From NCBI GenBank assembly GCA_035048495.1, contig CM068545.1, positions 11,422,702-11,486,701 of the forward strand: a stretch of 64,000 nucleotides of DNA. Direction: 5' to 3'. This document shows, piece after piece, positions 20,950 through 32,559 of the stretch. This stretch comes from Euptelea pleiosperma (taxonomy: Eukaryota; Streptophyta; Magnoliopsida; Ranunculales; Eupteleaceae). The notes beneath the pieces were generated by a model. It saw only the letters and a list, made by a program, of their open reading frames with translations, made no database searches and was not told the origin of the DNA. The translations under genes were made by a program, and so were the position numbers. Position 1 is the stretch's first letter, and each line of letters begins with the position of its first letter.

Positions 20950-21720
20950 TTTACGTTGGGTACGCACATGTTCTGATTAGTCGCAGACTCGCAATCTCAC
21001 ATCACTTGCATGATAAGATTGGAGATGCACATGGTGCCTATTGTTGGCAACTTTTTTTATATTGTCAATTTGTCACGTGCCCACCAACTGAGCCCGATTT
21101 GAGCCAATAAACAATCTTGTTAATTGACCATTACCTACTGTTAATCGGTAAAACTTCTCTCACAACGGCCTGTCAATCACACCATCACAAGCCAATGAGT
21201 TCTTGGAGCACGTACACCTCAAAGCGCAGCACTCATTGACTTGTGATTGTGTGATTTGCAAGCTCTTGGGATAGAAGTTTTACTCACTAGTAAGGATCTT
21301 CCAGAGAGTTCAAGCGAACGGTCTAGAACACGAAGATTCTATAGATTTATGAACGTAAATAATGGTGTATATATAAGGATTATATAGAGAATTCTATAGT
21401 ATATTTAGTCATTAAATCATCACCACTTGGCACGATCATGATCATTGGTCTTAAGGCTTCATGCATATATAAATGGGAAGTCTCCTCATTTGTAACCATT
21501 CAAAGTTGAGTAATAAAAGTCTCATTCTCTCAAACTCTCTTTTGTGCTTCATGAGTGAGTGTGGTACTCAAGAAAATTAAGTCCTAAGCTACTTAAGGAA
21601 AAACTGACTTGAATAATAAAAGTAAACTAACTCTAATGCCTCACGGTCACTAGTAAAGATCAATGACTAGATCTGTGACATAACACTACCCAATAATTTT
21701 TTAATTTAATATTAAAATAT
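20950..21720. repeat. Copy C upstream segment, paralogous to 15.0-15.6 kb
   Basis: Non-coding upstream DNA of the copy C unit that aligns with 15009-15600 upstream of copy B (shared CATGATAAGAT, GATGCACATGGTGCCTATTG, CACTTGGCACGATCATGATC). A GAGTAAAACTT-group MITE (21146-21285) has inserted here and is absent from the B side. Confidence 0.75.
21146..21285. mobile_element. Small GAGTAAAACTT-group foldback MITE
   Basis: About 140 bp: left end GGTAAAACTTCTCTCACAAC, inner arm AATCACACCATCACAAGCCA, mirrored right arm TTGTGATTGTGTGATTTGCA, right end AGAAGTTTTACTC. The flanks ACTGTTAAT and ACTAGTAAG are a poor 9-bp repeat. It belongs with 26087-26265 and 26566-26743. Confidence 0.7.
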
Positions 21721-21744
21721 AATATTTCTAAATAAATCAAAAAT

Positions 21745-22260
21745 CAACTTGAATAGTGATTTCTAAGTGTTGGATTAGAGTCACTTTCATGAGCTGATTT
21801 TAATTGTGGGAATTTCAACATTATTGACCATTACTTAGGTACTAGGATCCAAATATTTGAAATCACTACTTAGGCTGATTTTTGGTTTGTAGGCCCATGT
21901 AGGGATTGACCAAACATCCATACGGTCAATGTCTTCTAATGTTAAAGTGTACCACATGGCTCATGTTGGCAGCAGTCATCATGGGCGGTGAGCGAAATTT
22001 TACTCTCCATCAAGGGGCCAAACATTATATATATTTCAAGGAAGGTCGAGCCGAAAAGTGAATATCTGCAGCAATTTTTGGCTGCAAACATTATTAGCCC
22101 AAACCGTAAAAAATATGAACTCACGGTAAACATTTACCCAGGTGAATAATAGTGGGGTGCAACCAAGCACCTAGAAATGCAAAAAAATATACTGCAAACT
22201 TATGCAAACAAATATTTGCGGCGATACCAAGCAAGGCCATATTTGCAAATTATTTCATAC
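21745..22260. other. Foldback remnant and AT-rich sequence
   Basis: Positions 21745-21965 are a foldback of the GGATGTTTGGCC group (TGATTTCTAAGTGTTGGATTAGAG paired with AATCACTACTTAGGCTG, then GACCAAACATCCATACGGTC). The rest to 22260 has no recognised feature, and the end matches 16575-16620. Confidence 0.5.
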
Positions 22261-22268
22261 TATATTGA

Positions 22269-22690
22269 CACTACAAAATATAGCTAGTTACTTTTTTAGT
22301 CGTACTTCATATATCACCACTAAAAGTGTGTTACCGTATCCATATTTAACAACAACCCAAATGTCGTAGCAACAATGCGCCACTAATTGCATTGCAGAAA
22401 TTTTTGCGCCAATTGCATTTTGGAGGGAAATGTATTTAGTAACAAATTTTAAATTTTCACCACTAAAAGTTCAAGGTTTTAATGTCAAAGTTTTGGTTTA
22501 CCATTAATTATTAATTTTAGTCGCGGTTATTTTTGTTGCGGCTCTATGTGAAACTTTTTGCAGCGACTATAGCCGCCACTAATGCTTTTTCCATAGTTCT
22601 CTTTTTTTGTTTCTCATTTCTCATTAGAAAAAGATGTAATAGGGTATACCTGAAATTTTTTGGTGTGCGGAAGTACGATTTTTGTTACTC
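22269..22690. other. Possible CACTA-type transposon remnant
   Basis: The stretch begins CACTACAAAATATAG, like a CACTA-superfamily terminus, and contains subterminal-like words (CACCACTAAAAGTGTG, TCACCACTAAAAGTTC, TTAGTCGCGG, GCCGCCACTAATGC). A second CACTACAA occurs near 22692 in the same orientation, not inverted, so no complete element can be shown. Confidence 0.4.
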
Positions 22691-23790
22691 AACACTACAA
22701 TATGGGCCCACTAACCTCATGGATGTTCAACCCACTTCTTCATGGATATACACACCAAAAATGACCATGATTGGTAATTTAGCCATTAGATTTTAGTACT
22801 TTTTAAGGCGTGATTCTAGCCGTTGAATTCAACCATTATTCTTGAAAACTATAAACAATGGCTTAAAATCATCAAACATTGTAAATTTTGGTATGAATGT
22901 CTACCAAGGGTTGCGCTAATTAAACATCCATGCGGTCACTTCTTTTTCCATTTCTTCTCTATTCTTCTAAGTGAGTCTGTTTCTTCTTCTTTTATTTATC
23001 TTTTTTTTTTCAAATGTTTTCTTGTTCTAGTTCTGATTCAACCTAAGACAAAGCTCCACTCCTAACCTTAAATCACAACCTTAAATGACTTGCTACTACC
23101 TTTTGGTGGTCAACCACCCTATCTATGAACCCTCCTTGATTGGTTTACCGCACGTGACCACTGTTTACCTATGTTGACTAACAATTTTTTTGAACGACAA
23201 AAATGATCCTTTCTTCAACCTTAGAACAACCAAGAAAATGTGGGTTTGGGCCAATACATATCCCAAATTCAACGTTTGCAGTGGTCTCATCACTGGTCAC
23301 AAACGTGGAGGACTCTTTACAAAATACGACCTCCAACCAAAGCACCACAGTCCTACCTTCAATCAAATCCACTACCTCTGCCATGAAAATTAGAAAATGC
23401 GAAACAAATAACGAAGAGATTTTGAATCCATTTGGCCATTTTACAGAAGGATAAAGGGATGAACGGATTCCTCCACCCAGCGGTGAGACCTAGGATTTTA
23501 GTCAAGGGGGGCACATTCCTTCTAGCTGCTATGCCACATGCCCTCGATGTGTGTGCACCTTACACATGGCACACTCTTAGAGATCACTCACCGTATAGAT
23601 GTTTGACCCATCCCTAGGTGAACCTACCTACCAAAATTCATCTTGATTAGTAATTTCTACCTACCAAAATTCACGGTATGGATTTTTGTTATGTACGTCT
23701 ACCTAGGGATGGGCCAAACATCCATAGGGTCGGGTCATTGTCCTCTAATAGTGTACTACATGGCTCACACTGTGGTCCATCATCAACATT
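22690..23790. repeat. Two foldback elements and unassigned sequence
   Basis: Positions 22690-22945 form one foldback (CCTCATGGATGTTCAACCCA ... AACATCCATGCGGTCAC) related to the 20.5-kb MITE body. Positions 23565-23785 form a second (CATGGCACACTCTTAGAGAT, ATGTTTGACCCATCCCTAGG ... CTAGGGATGGGCCAAACATC, TACATGGCTCACAC). Between them, an open stretch of about 80 codons (23203-23454) shows no recognisable domain. Confidence 0.5.
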
Positions 23791-25475
23791 GATGATGGAT
23801 GTCTATCATCAAAGTTTTACCCTTGTAATAATGCTGAAAGCTACAATGAGAGAAAAAAAATTTATGTTTATCAATTTGTTATATGGACGTCAATTTGCAC
23901 CTCAAGACATCACGTTACACACTCTTATAGATGTATGATCATACAAATTTTTAAAACATCGATCCCTAGATGGACCAATAGACCGAATACAGGAAATTTT
24001 TTTCTCATGTTAAACATGATTACAAGGTAGTATCTTAACACCACAGCCGGTCCAACAAGAGTTCACTTCAGAGGGCGTAAAGAGGACAAAGGGTCCACCA
24101 ATCAATCCAGGATTAATGACAGAATTCACTCTTAAGTATTCATCCTCTTCTTTCAAACCACTTATGTACAAATAGATCATTAGATGTGCATCTGTTCTTC
24201 TAAGTTTCTTCTAAAAGTAGCATTTCAACTTCTCAAAATCCATAATTTGATGTTTTATGTTTTTCTTAGAACGGATTTTCAAATTGCTCGCCGGAGCGGT
24301 GGTTGACACGCCATGAGACTCCTATGGGTTGGTCGCCAGTGTTGGGTGGCCAATCCACTAGAATCTCGCCGCCGGCCTTCCACCACAGCTATTTGATTTG
24401 GGGTTAGGGTTTTGCCCTCCACCATATTTTCTTGGTTGTTCTAAGGATGATGGGGCAGTTTTTCCATCAAAAAATAAATTGTTAGTCAACATAGGTCATG
24501 GTGGGTATGTCAAATTTCAAACATAAGATCGGGGTATGTCAAAATTTCCCAAGAAAGAAAAAATAGAAACAAAAGTTGCGTCTCGAATAATTTGCTACAG
24601 CTGGTCACCTAATTCTGTAGACATGTCGAACTAGTGTTTAAAATTTGAGCTTTCATTACAAAAACTGTGATGACACTGATAAAGATGATGCTGGTGATGG
24701 TGATGGTGATGCATGGTACACTCGAAGGCTGGCATGGAGCACAGGGGCCCTATGCTATCTAGTTATATGATAATAACAACAACAACAACCAATGTCCTGA
24801 CAACTGAACCGGTCGACCTACCGGTTCAATTCAACCAGTTTGTCAAGAAGACAATCCGGTTGGATTTTTCCGCCTTTTTAAAAATATATAATTAGAAAAT
24901 AAAATTTCTCAATCAATTTTGACCGTTTTGGGGGGACAGTTCACTAATTTCCTAATTCAACCGGCCAAACAAATCCAAATTCCAGAACACTGACAACGAC
25001 AACAATGCTATTAATACTAATAAGATTATAAAATAAGGATGATGCAATTCTGTCTCAGATTTGTTCGATGTTCTTCAGAATTTGTGTGTTGTTAATCTCG
25101 AGGCCCCAAGTGGTCTAGACCTAGGGATAGTAAGGATGATGCTTACTCTGAGATTCACTAACATTACATTATGTTTTGTGCATGGTGTGTCGATGCCGTG
25201 GACCTAAATTCAAAATCATCCTCACTTGTTAACTCACAAATCGCGGGTTGAAATCATGGAATTATTTTTTCCCTCAACATCTGCGCATCGATCAAGCTAG
25301 GCTAGTTTTCAGGTATGAACTGATGAGATTGCTTGGAAATAGGGACCATGTGTGTATGGCTATGAGCTCTCTAAGTATGAACTGAGGTCCTGCAACCATA
25401 CCCACTCTTCCGAAACTAATTATGGTGCCCATTCAAGCAACATTCCATTTCAACCTGAGCAGTACAATATATTTT
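23791..25475. other. No gene recognised
   Basis: AT-rich intergenic DNA. A short GATGGTGATGGTGATG microsatellite lies at about 24695-24712 and an (ACA)n run at about 24777-24790. No domain, splice structure or transposon terminus could be supported. Confidence 0.5.
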
Positions 25476-25479
25476 TGGG

Positions 25480-25806
25480 TATTTTAGCAACAGCCCTCTG
25501 AAATTTGAAAGTAATTAGTAATACCCCCCTTATACTTTCAAACTTTAAAAATATCCCCTTGACCCAGTTTAACCATCATTAATTAACGTTTAAATGTGAC
25601 ATGCATTATGTGCTTGTTAATGCACCCATGAAAGGACGATAATATTGCAAACATGATGCTAGCTAACAGTGTGTGATTGAAGTCCGTTTTAACTTAAGTC
25701 AACTACTGTTAAATTAGGTCAAGGGGGTTAATCCTAAAGTTTGAAAGTATAGAGGGGTACTACTATATACTTTCAATTTTCAGGGGGGTGTTGCTAAAAT
25801 ACCCTA
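25480..25806. mobile_element. MITE with GGTATTTTAGCAACA termini
   Basis: Inverted termini: GGTATTTTAGCAACAGCCC on the left and GGGTGTTGCTAAAATACC on the right, extended inward by imperfect arms (AATTTGAAAGTAATTAGTA paired with ACTATATACTTTCAATTTTC). The flanking repeat TATATTTT gives an 8-9-bp target duplication. The GCAACACC terminal word is shared with the larger foldback at 57045-58790. Confidence 0.7.
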
Positions 25807-26086
25807 TATTTTCTGCATCTTTTTTGGGTGTAAGCAGTCCAGGCTCCGAGGACCCCTTTTTCTAAGAGAAAACATTCGCTGGCCCCAGGAGACTTCACCC
25901 AAAATGTCTGACACGCACCCAATCCCTTAACCCAACCCGCGTTAACCCTTCATTAGTGGTTAACAAGGGGTACTTGTCAGCCATTTTGGGAGGGGTACTT
26001 CAAATTTTGAAGTCCCATGGGGCAAGCGAATTTTTTCTCCTTTTTCTGACCCCTCTCTGTTCGTACACTCGGCCGTGGATTCTGCA

Positions 26087-26265
26087 GAGTAAAACTTCTA
26101 TCGCAACGAATTGTAAATCACACAATCACAAGCCAATGAGTTCTCGGGCACGTACACAAGTGCTTTGCAACGTACCCATTTGCTTTTTCTTTGAGGTTTA
26201 CGTGCCGAGAACTCATTGGCCGTGATTGTGTGATTTGCAACTTTGTTGTGACAGAAGTTTTACTC
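26087..26265. mobile_element. GAGTAAAACTT-group foldback MITE, 179 bp
   Basis: Left end GAGTAAAACTTCTATCGCAA, right end TTGTGACAGAAGTTTTACTC. Inner arms contain AATCACACAATCACAAGCCA and its complement around a short loop. The 9-bp flanking repeat GATTCTGCA/GATTCCGCA (26078-26086 and 26266-26274) has one mismatch. The size of the target duplication points to a Mutator-type origin. Confidence 0.85.
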
Positions 26266-26460
26266 GATTCCGCAAATCCAACCAGTTGTTAGCGCTGCCA
26301 AAAGTGAAAAAGTGATGCCAGATCGGCATTGACAACTACCTTTGGATTCTTGAACTCCACGACCGAGCACACGAACCCTGATAGGGGTCAGAAAAAAGGG
26401 GGTCCCCTGAGCCCGACCCATTTATTTTGTTGCAGTAAAGCAAAAGCTCGAATAGAATCC

Positions 26461-26620
26461 CATTTGTTCCCAACCATCTTAAAGCAAGCAAAACTTCTGT
26501 CACAATTGGATTGCAAATCACACAAAACACAGCCAATGACCATTTGTTCCCAACCATCTTAAAGCGAGCAAAACTTCTATCACAATTGGATTGCAAATCA
26601 CACAAAACACAGCCAATGAG
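26461..26620. repeat. 80-bp direct duplication of a MITE end plus flank
   Basis: Positions 26461-26540 and 26541-26620 are near-identical direct repeats, beginning CATTTGTTCCCAACCATCTT and ending AACACAGCCAATGA. Each contains the 9-bp target site TCTTAAAGC followed by the left terminal arm of the MITE at 26566-26743. The duplication therefore happened after the MITE had inserted and copied only its left end. Confidence 0.85.
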
Positions 26621-26743
26621 TTCTCGGCACGTACACCTAAAAAGCAAAGCACATGGTACGTTGCAAAGCACTTGTGTACGTGCCGAGAACTCATTGGCTG
26701 TGTTTTGTGTGATTTACAATTTCGTGTGATAGAAGTTTTACTC
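26566..26743. mobile_element. GAGTAAAACTT-group foldback MITE, 178 bp
   Basis: Left end GAGCAAAACTTCTATCACAA, right end TGATAGAAGTTTTACTC; arms include GATTGCAAATCACACAAAAC and AATGAGTTCTCGGCACGTAC and their complements. The 9-bp target duplication TCTTAAAGC (26557-26565 and 26744-26752) is perfect. Confidence 0.9.
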
Positions 26744-26752
26744 TCTTAAAGC

Positions 26753-28169
26753 AAATGGCATTTCACCACCGGCATTAAACAAGGTTCACGAGGTTAACAT
26801 TGGAACCAACAGCCCATGTCCACATGGCACATACGCGTGTGGCCCAAATAAATATCCTAAAAAGCTAGGACAACTGCCAGGTAGACTCTCTCTCTCTCTC
26901 TCTCTCTCTCCTAACATTTAAATGCATGCACGAATGATATTTATCTGTCTAACCTATAAAAGTAGATTACGATAGTATATAAAAAAAAGACGCAATTTCT
27001 TACTTTATTTGATCTGGTAGGTATTATCCAAAGAAGCAACATGAAGCCCCTCTGTGTGACATATTGATTTTATTTCTATTTTCCAACTTAATTTATGCTT
27101 TATCTAGTTTTGCTTAGTACAAAGACATGTAGGTATTATTATTTATAATACAAAAAGAGCCTTCAAAATCATAATTAAACAAAATTAATATCGTTGGAAG
27201 CTCCATAAGCATTTTATAATCTTTATATTTTCAAAAAAAAAAAGCCGAGCTAGTGTTATCAAGACTGGTTCTTCCTTCGTACCATTCCTAATTTTTCTTA
27301 TGGTTTTATGTTAAAAAGCTTGCTTTAGTAAGCAAGCTAATATGCTTAATCAATACTGAGTTCATAAAAATATGAAAAGCAAAAAAAAAGTGACTTTTTT
27401 TCAATCTAACTTTTTGACTCTTTAAGTTACAGAGAACTTGCCATCACTACTCATGATTCACTTGGCATCATAAAATTTCAAATGTTGCTAGCCCTCCCAT
27501 TTTGGAGCCTAAAATTAAATATTTCAGAGTTATTGCACTTTCTTTTTCATTATGGCAAGCTAAATCTCTACTCTCCAATTCAACAACCTTGAGCCCTAAA
27601 CGCAAAAAATTACAAACTTACAACACATCTTGGGTAATCCAGTGTGAGCCTTAAGAGCATCTCCAACACATAATATGGATGGACATTTTTTATTTTTTTA
27701 AGTTTTAAGGATAATAACAGTATTTAAAAAAAGTTGAATGGAAAGAAAATGAAGAAGAAGAAGCTAGGTTAGAAAAATATTAAGGCCCTAAACTCAAATT
27801 AAAGTGTTAACCATTTGGTGCAGTTCGGATCGGCTTAATCATAAGCATACATTGGAATCAAAACAAAGAATATCCAAATTTAAAAAAAATAAATAAATAA
27901 ATTGCTGCAAAACAATTAGTGAACATCGATTCTAACACGCCAAAAAATCGACAAGCAACAAAAAAGCCAAACTCAAGTTAATTGAATATAATATGTTTTT
28001 TGTCTTCTTAGTCAAGGTTACACCTTTTGGGAGTGTTAACATCAATTTTCTCGCCAAATTCAAACCCACCAACAAAAATATTAAGAAAATTTGAAAAATC
28101 ATCCAATCAAGTATCAACATAAAAATAATGTAATTAATGGGCAAACCAATGATTTTGTTCTTTTAGCAT
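26753..28169. other. No gene; AT-rich with a CT microsatellite
   Basis: A (CT)n tract lies at about 26885-26911. A half-MITE terminus (TAAGAGCATCTCCAACACA) at about 27651 matches the end of the Tourist-like MITE at 12667. Otherwise the DNA is AT-rich, with short homopolymers and no recognisable coding potential. Confidence 0.5.
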
Positions 28170-28178
28170 ATATAATAT

Positions 28179-28573
28179 GAGTCCGTCTAGAGCTACACCC
28201 ATTTCTTACATCCACTTCTTACACCCAATGGTGGGGTCCACATGGAAATCATGTTAGACAATCCAACCATACATTGAGTGGTCCTTGTCACGACGATTAT
28301 CATCCCCAAAAATCAGTTCATTTCAACTTTGCTAACCATATAAACAATTGACCCAAAATAATGGTTTAATTGGATTGTCTGGATTTTTCAAATTAAAGTC
28401 ATATTTTCATGAGGTTAGGAACATAGAAATATCCTGATTTTTTGTGAGGAGGATAACCATATAGTATGATAAACTCATTGTGCGGTTGGATTGTCCAACA
28501 TGATCTCCATGTGGGCCCTACCACCAAGTGTAAGAACTGGATGTAAGAAGTGGGTGTAGCTCTAGATGGACTC
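28179..28573. mobile_element. Foldback MITE with GAGTCCGTCTAGAGCTACAC ends
   Basis: A 395-bp element has long imperfect inverted repeats (GAGTCCGTCTAGAGCTACAC on the left, GTGTAGCTCTAGATGGACTC on the right, then CACCCA/TGGGTG and TCCACATGGAAATCATGTT arms). It is flanked by the perfect 9-bp repeat ATATAATAT (28170-28178 and 28574-28582). It fits Mutator-type target duplication. Confidence 0.85.
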
Positions 28574-28582
28574 ATATAATAT

Positions 28583-29191
28583 AAGATAAATCAACAATCA
28601 ACCTTCTAAAAAAAAAAATCCTTGGTGAGGATGATCTCCTCACCATATAGATATACAAAAAATCAGCCTATTCTGAAATTTCTAACACAATCAAATGTAG
28701 GTTTCAAGTTAATGGTAAAAAAAATAGACGGTCCATAAATTCTTCAACTTGTAAATCATGCTCTGAAATATCAGAATATTTGAATTTTTGTGAGGGTGAT
28801 CTCCTTGACATGGAGACCATCCTCACCAAAAATCATCCCATTCCAAAAATTCTAATCAGGCTAACCCTTGTGAAAATATGTGTCCATTGAGCCTAACCCT
28901 TAAGGGTCGTTTGGCAACACAAAAAAAAGTAACTTATTGATTTTTACAAGTTAAAAAGTTAGTTTGGATGTGTTTCATATTTGAACTTTTGAAAAGTTAA
29001 AAACTAACTTAAAACTTAAGCTAAATATTTTAGCTTTTAACTTCTAAGAGAAATGACTTCTCAAAAATTAGAAAGCCTCCTTACGCTTTTAATTTCTATG
29101 ATTTTATTGTGGGTAAAAATCAACTAGTAACTTATAAGTGTTTTTACTTCTCGTTCCCAAACGCCTCCTTAGGAAATTTATTTACCTCACC
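28583..29191. other. No gene; dispersed repeat fragments
   Basis: Contains GGTGAGGATGATCTCCTCAC and AAAAATCAGCCTATTCTGA words (28620-28700) shared with 18730-18800 and 33538-33600. No open reading frame of note. Confidence 0.45.
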
Positions 29192-29584
29192 CAAGGTTTA
29201 AAGGAGGCCGTTTTAACGGTTAAACGGACTGGGGGCGTTACCTTTAAAACGGATTGAAACGATCAGGGGCAAAAATGAAAAAAATGGAATTAAACGGATT
29301 TTAACCGAAAAAATGGCGCTGAAATTCAAATTTTGAAATTTGAAAATTAAAACAAAAACAAAATTTAACAGAAACTAAACAGATTTTAACGGATTTAACG
29401 GACATTTTTTTTCACAAAATTTTTCAGAATTTAACGGCTGTTTAAACGATTTAACGGCCGTTAAAACAAAACCCTTAAAACAAAAAAACGGCCGTTAAAT
29501 TCAAAAATGTTAAAATGTGTTTAAACGATTTTAACGGAAACAGGCTTGGGGGGTTACCGTTTAAACGGCCGATTTTAAAACCAT
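29192..29584. mobile_element. Foldback MITE, TTTAACGG-rich family, copy 2
   Basis: Begins CAAGGTTTAAAGGAGGCCG and ends AACGGCCGATTTTAAAACCATG, with a TTTAACGG-word interior like copy 1 at 480-839 in the opposite orientation. The flanks ACCTCACCC and ACCTCACCT give an 8-9-bp target duplication. Confidence 0.75.
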
Positions 29585-29593
29585 GACCTCACC

Positions 29594-30034
29594 TAGTACT
29601 TGACGCAAAAGTGTGTCACATGAAATACGAGCTCTCAATCAATACATGGGGAGGTGGGCCCAAATACACTCTTTTTGAAATGATCTCCTATCAAATCATG
29701 TAGGTCCCACCTCCCAATGTATTGATGGATGACCCTTGATCACGACGCCCTTAAATCAAGCAATGCGTAAGGCAAAATTTTCCCCTGCATGTATTATAAC
29801 TTAATTGGGTAAAAGTTACTCATCATCATCATACAGAAAAAAAAAAAAAAAAATCAACCTTGAGAAAGTTGGTGTTTACCTTCATTTCTGGAAAACCAAA
29901 AAGTGGAAAATTTTTCTTTTCTTTTCCTCCGAAAAAAAGAAGGATCATATATGCATTAAAGTTTAAATTACAAAACAGAGATATAAGTTATAACCAACAC
30001 GGAAGAGAAAGAGAGAGGATTTTCCCGTGAAAAC
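29594..30034. other. 3' flank of the membrane-protein gene
   Basis: An A-tract of 17 to 18 nt lies at about 29836-29853 and a CATCATCATCAT run just before it. The remaining 180 nt before the stop codon at 30035 is probably 3' UTR of the minus-strand gene. No clear polyadenylation signal is claimed. Confidence 0.4.
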
Positions 30035-31028
30035 TCAAACCCGGTGGTTCCTTTCCAATAGACCTTCCATAATAACTTTCTTCTTGTACTCTCTGGAGTG
30101 TATTCCCGGCGAGTCGATAACCGGTGGGTCATCCTCAGAAACCCGATGACTAGGGACAAAGTAAAGCCACGTTGACGTGCAGATTATTGCACAAAGTCGA
30201 CCCCAGAAGATCAAAACCAATAGGCTTATTAGAAGCAAATACAATCCAGTGGAACAGTTGAATTTTCCGGTCATCTTTCTTGTTTTGCTCTGTTTCGACT
30301 CAACGGATCGATCACTGCTCTGTTTCGACTCAGCGGATCGATCGCTGCTCTGTTTCGGTTCGAAGGAATTCGAACGGAACGATTTCTTCCGATCAGACAA
30401 ACATCTGGAGTTCCTCTTCGATTCAGATAGTCGCCAAGAAGAAGCGAGAGACGAAGAATATGAAGACGAAGAAAAAGAAGAAGAGGATATCAAATTAGAA
30501 GAAGAAAGATAAGAATAAGAAACTGGGGCACCAATCTTCCAGTCATCAGAAATCTTCTCGCTTTTCGTCAAAAGATTACTCTCTGACCGATACGGATCTT
30601 GCCGAACTTTTCCGTCGCGGACTTTCTTCTTCTGTAAAAGAAAAACAAACAGATCATCACCCAGAGGACTTTAAAAAACAACAAAAACAGAGTTTAATCG
30701 AAGAAACGATAAAAAGTTTGAATTTTGAAGAACAAACCACTGAAGTCTCGAAAAACACGGCTTTAGCGATCCGAGAAAGGATCCTGCGTGTGTTTTTCTT
30801 TCGACTATGGCCAACCGCATCTCTTTCTGAAGAAACCTTCGACTTCGATCGCTTCTTCTCCGGGACAGGGGATAAGATTGCCGGAATCATCAGATCGTCT
30901 TTGCTTGAGACAGCGACGTAGGTAAAAACTGGATCGCTTGAGCGGTCCTTACAGTCCGATTTGATAGCTCCGTCCATGGCGACCGGTCGAAAACATAGCA
31001 AAAACCTGTTTTTCTCTCCGGTCTTCAT
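30035..31028 (-). CDS. Conserved-type single-pass membrane protein of unknown function
   Basis: Two exons give about 294 residues: exon 1 31028-30741 (start MKTGEKNRFLLCFRPVAMDG) and exon 2 30631-30035. The acceptor is clear (TTTTCTTTTACAG before AAGAAG). The donor is either GTGGTT at 30740 or GTTTGT at 30737, in frame both ways. The middle is Ser/Arg/Lys-rich, including a 10-residue repeat (SSDRSAESKQ, SSDRSVESKQ) encoded by a 30-bp DNA repeat at about 30286-30350. One strongly hydrophobic segment (GLYLLLISLLVLIFWGRLCA, continuing to TSTWLYFVP) lies at about residues 205-238. The C-terminus EYKKKVIMEGLLERNHRV is a conserved-looking tail. From memory of plant proteomes, the start, the single membrane span and this tail resemble uncharacterised plant proteins; no function is known to me. 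The frame is intact, so it is probably a real gene. Confidence 0.75.
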
Positions 31029-32100
31029 TGTTTCTCTCGCTCTCTAGGGGTTCTATAGCTGAAGAGGGTTTCGAGGTTCCATGTTTTTAGGGTTTGATGA
31101 GAGGATTGGATCTGACAATCTGAGAAAGCGAGGGCGGGAGAGGGATCTTTAGTTTTGGGTGGCGTTCAGAGGCCGGCAAAGCAGCTGTTTCTTCTGCTCC
31201 GTTATTCGACAGCCGAAATTATATCCGTTTCTCTCGCTCCTGCCCCAGGTAACTGCCCGTTTTAACATAAATACTTTGAGACAATTGAGTAAATGTCGCT
31301 GTCTGTCGAGAGGGAGAGCGGGCAGTGCTCGAGGTCGTGCTGCCCGTGAAGGACGGGTGTAAAATCTCCGTTAGTCCGTTTTAGAAGGTGTTCCGCAGCC
31401 GCAGCTTCCGCTTGCTTGCCGTCTATCGAACCTGAAACTCGTTTTAAATAAACTACAGTTCAATTTTGGTACTGAGAGATGATACTATGCAGCATCACTA
31501 TTAATATTATATTACTGTGATTGCGACATCAAATGTAATTGATCAGATCGGATGGTTACAATTGTTTGATTAGTAAGAATTCATTATTGACCATTAAATT
31601 AGACGGGTGAATTGAGGGCGTTTCTGTAATTTTGTTGGGAGTTGGGGATGTTTTGCAAATATTACTTTGTGGACTTTGATGCGGTTCTTTCGTTTGATTG
31701 GTACGCGAAGAGACCTAAAGCGTATTTTGAATTGTTTGACGCAGTTGGCCCTTCTTTTTCAAACAGCAAGATGGAAAACCGACGTGTTTGACTGAGTATG
31801 TTGATTCTATTTTAAAAACCGAAAATTGATTTAAGGCATGAAAGACTGCTTCTCAAGTTGACTCGTCGACTTGCCATTTTACCGTAAAAATTCTGAAAGG
31901 TTTTAAATGGTCCATTATAACGATATAATGGTCCATTAACCTTACCGTTACCGTTACCGTTACAAACATTATAACGTGTCGACGATCAAAATATTAATAT
32001 TTTGCCATTGGATAATTTTAGTGGCACCCGACCTGCTGAGAGCACCCCACTTAGATTTCGAACTCTGTGAGGCACCCTTCCCCCCATTTCAGCACAAGAG
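31029..32100. other. Upstream region of the membrane-protein gene
   Basis: GC- and pyrimidine-rich sequence (31029-31400) with CTCTCGCTCTC-type runs, as expected for a plant 5' UTR and promoter on the minus strand. Positions 31905-31980 have CCATTATAACG and ACCGTTACCGTTACC words reminiscent of the TTTAACGG foldback family, but no ends are defined. Confidence 0.4.
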
Positions 32101-32106
32101 AGTAAG

Positions 32107-32516
32107 GAGTAAAACTTAACGGGTTTGACAGAAGACAGTCACAACCCACAATAAGAGCCACGTGGCATGCTCTTAGTGGACTCTGACCGTATGGATGTTT
32201 GGCCGGCCCCTCAGTGGACCTGCAAACCAAAAATCAGCCTGATTAGTGATTTACAAGTTTTGGATCTATGCACCCAAATAATGCTCAGATTCCTACAGTT
32301 AAAATCAACCCATGAAAATGACTTCAATCCAACACTCTGAATTTACTAATCAGGCTGATTTTTGGTCTGTAGGTCCACCGAGGGACTGGCCAAACATCCA
32401 TACGGTCAGCGTCCACTAAGAGCGTGCCACGTGACTCCTATTGTAGGTTGTGACTGGATTTGGTCAAAAGACTCACAACCCGTTGTGACTAGATTTGCTC
32501 CAAACGAGTAAAACTT
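32107..32516. repeat. Foldback element of the GGATGTTTGGCC group
   Basis: Left arm GAGCCACGTGGCATGCTCTTA and GACCGTATGGATGTTTGGCC, right arm GGCCAAACATCCATACGGTC and TAAGAGCGTGCCACGTGAC around a 100-bp centre. GAGTAAAACTT occurs at both outer edges, but in the same orientation, so the right end has been rearranged. Confidence 0.65.
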
Positions 32517-32559
32517 CTGTAGAAAAAACAGTGGATGAGAGAGGTTGCGTAAAAAATTT

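Noticed and set aside
23190..23454. Overlapping plus-strand frames of about 70-80 codons
   Set aside because: No recognisable domain, no splice context, surrounded by foldback repeats.
30177..30512. Plus-strand reading frame of 111 codons
   Set aside because: Antisense of exon 2 of the membrane-protein gene; the minus-strand reading has a clear membrane span and splice sites.
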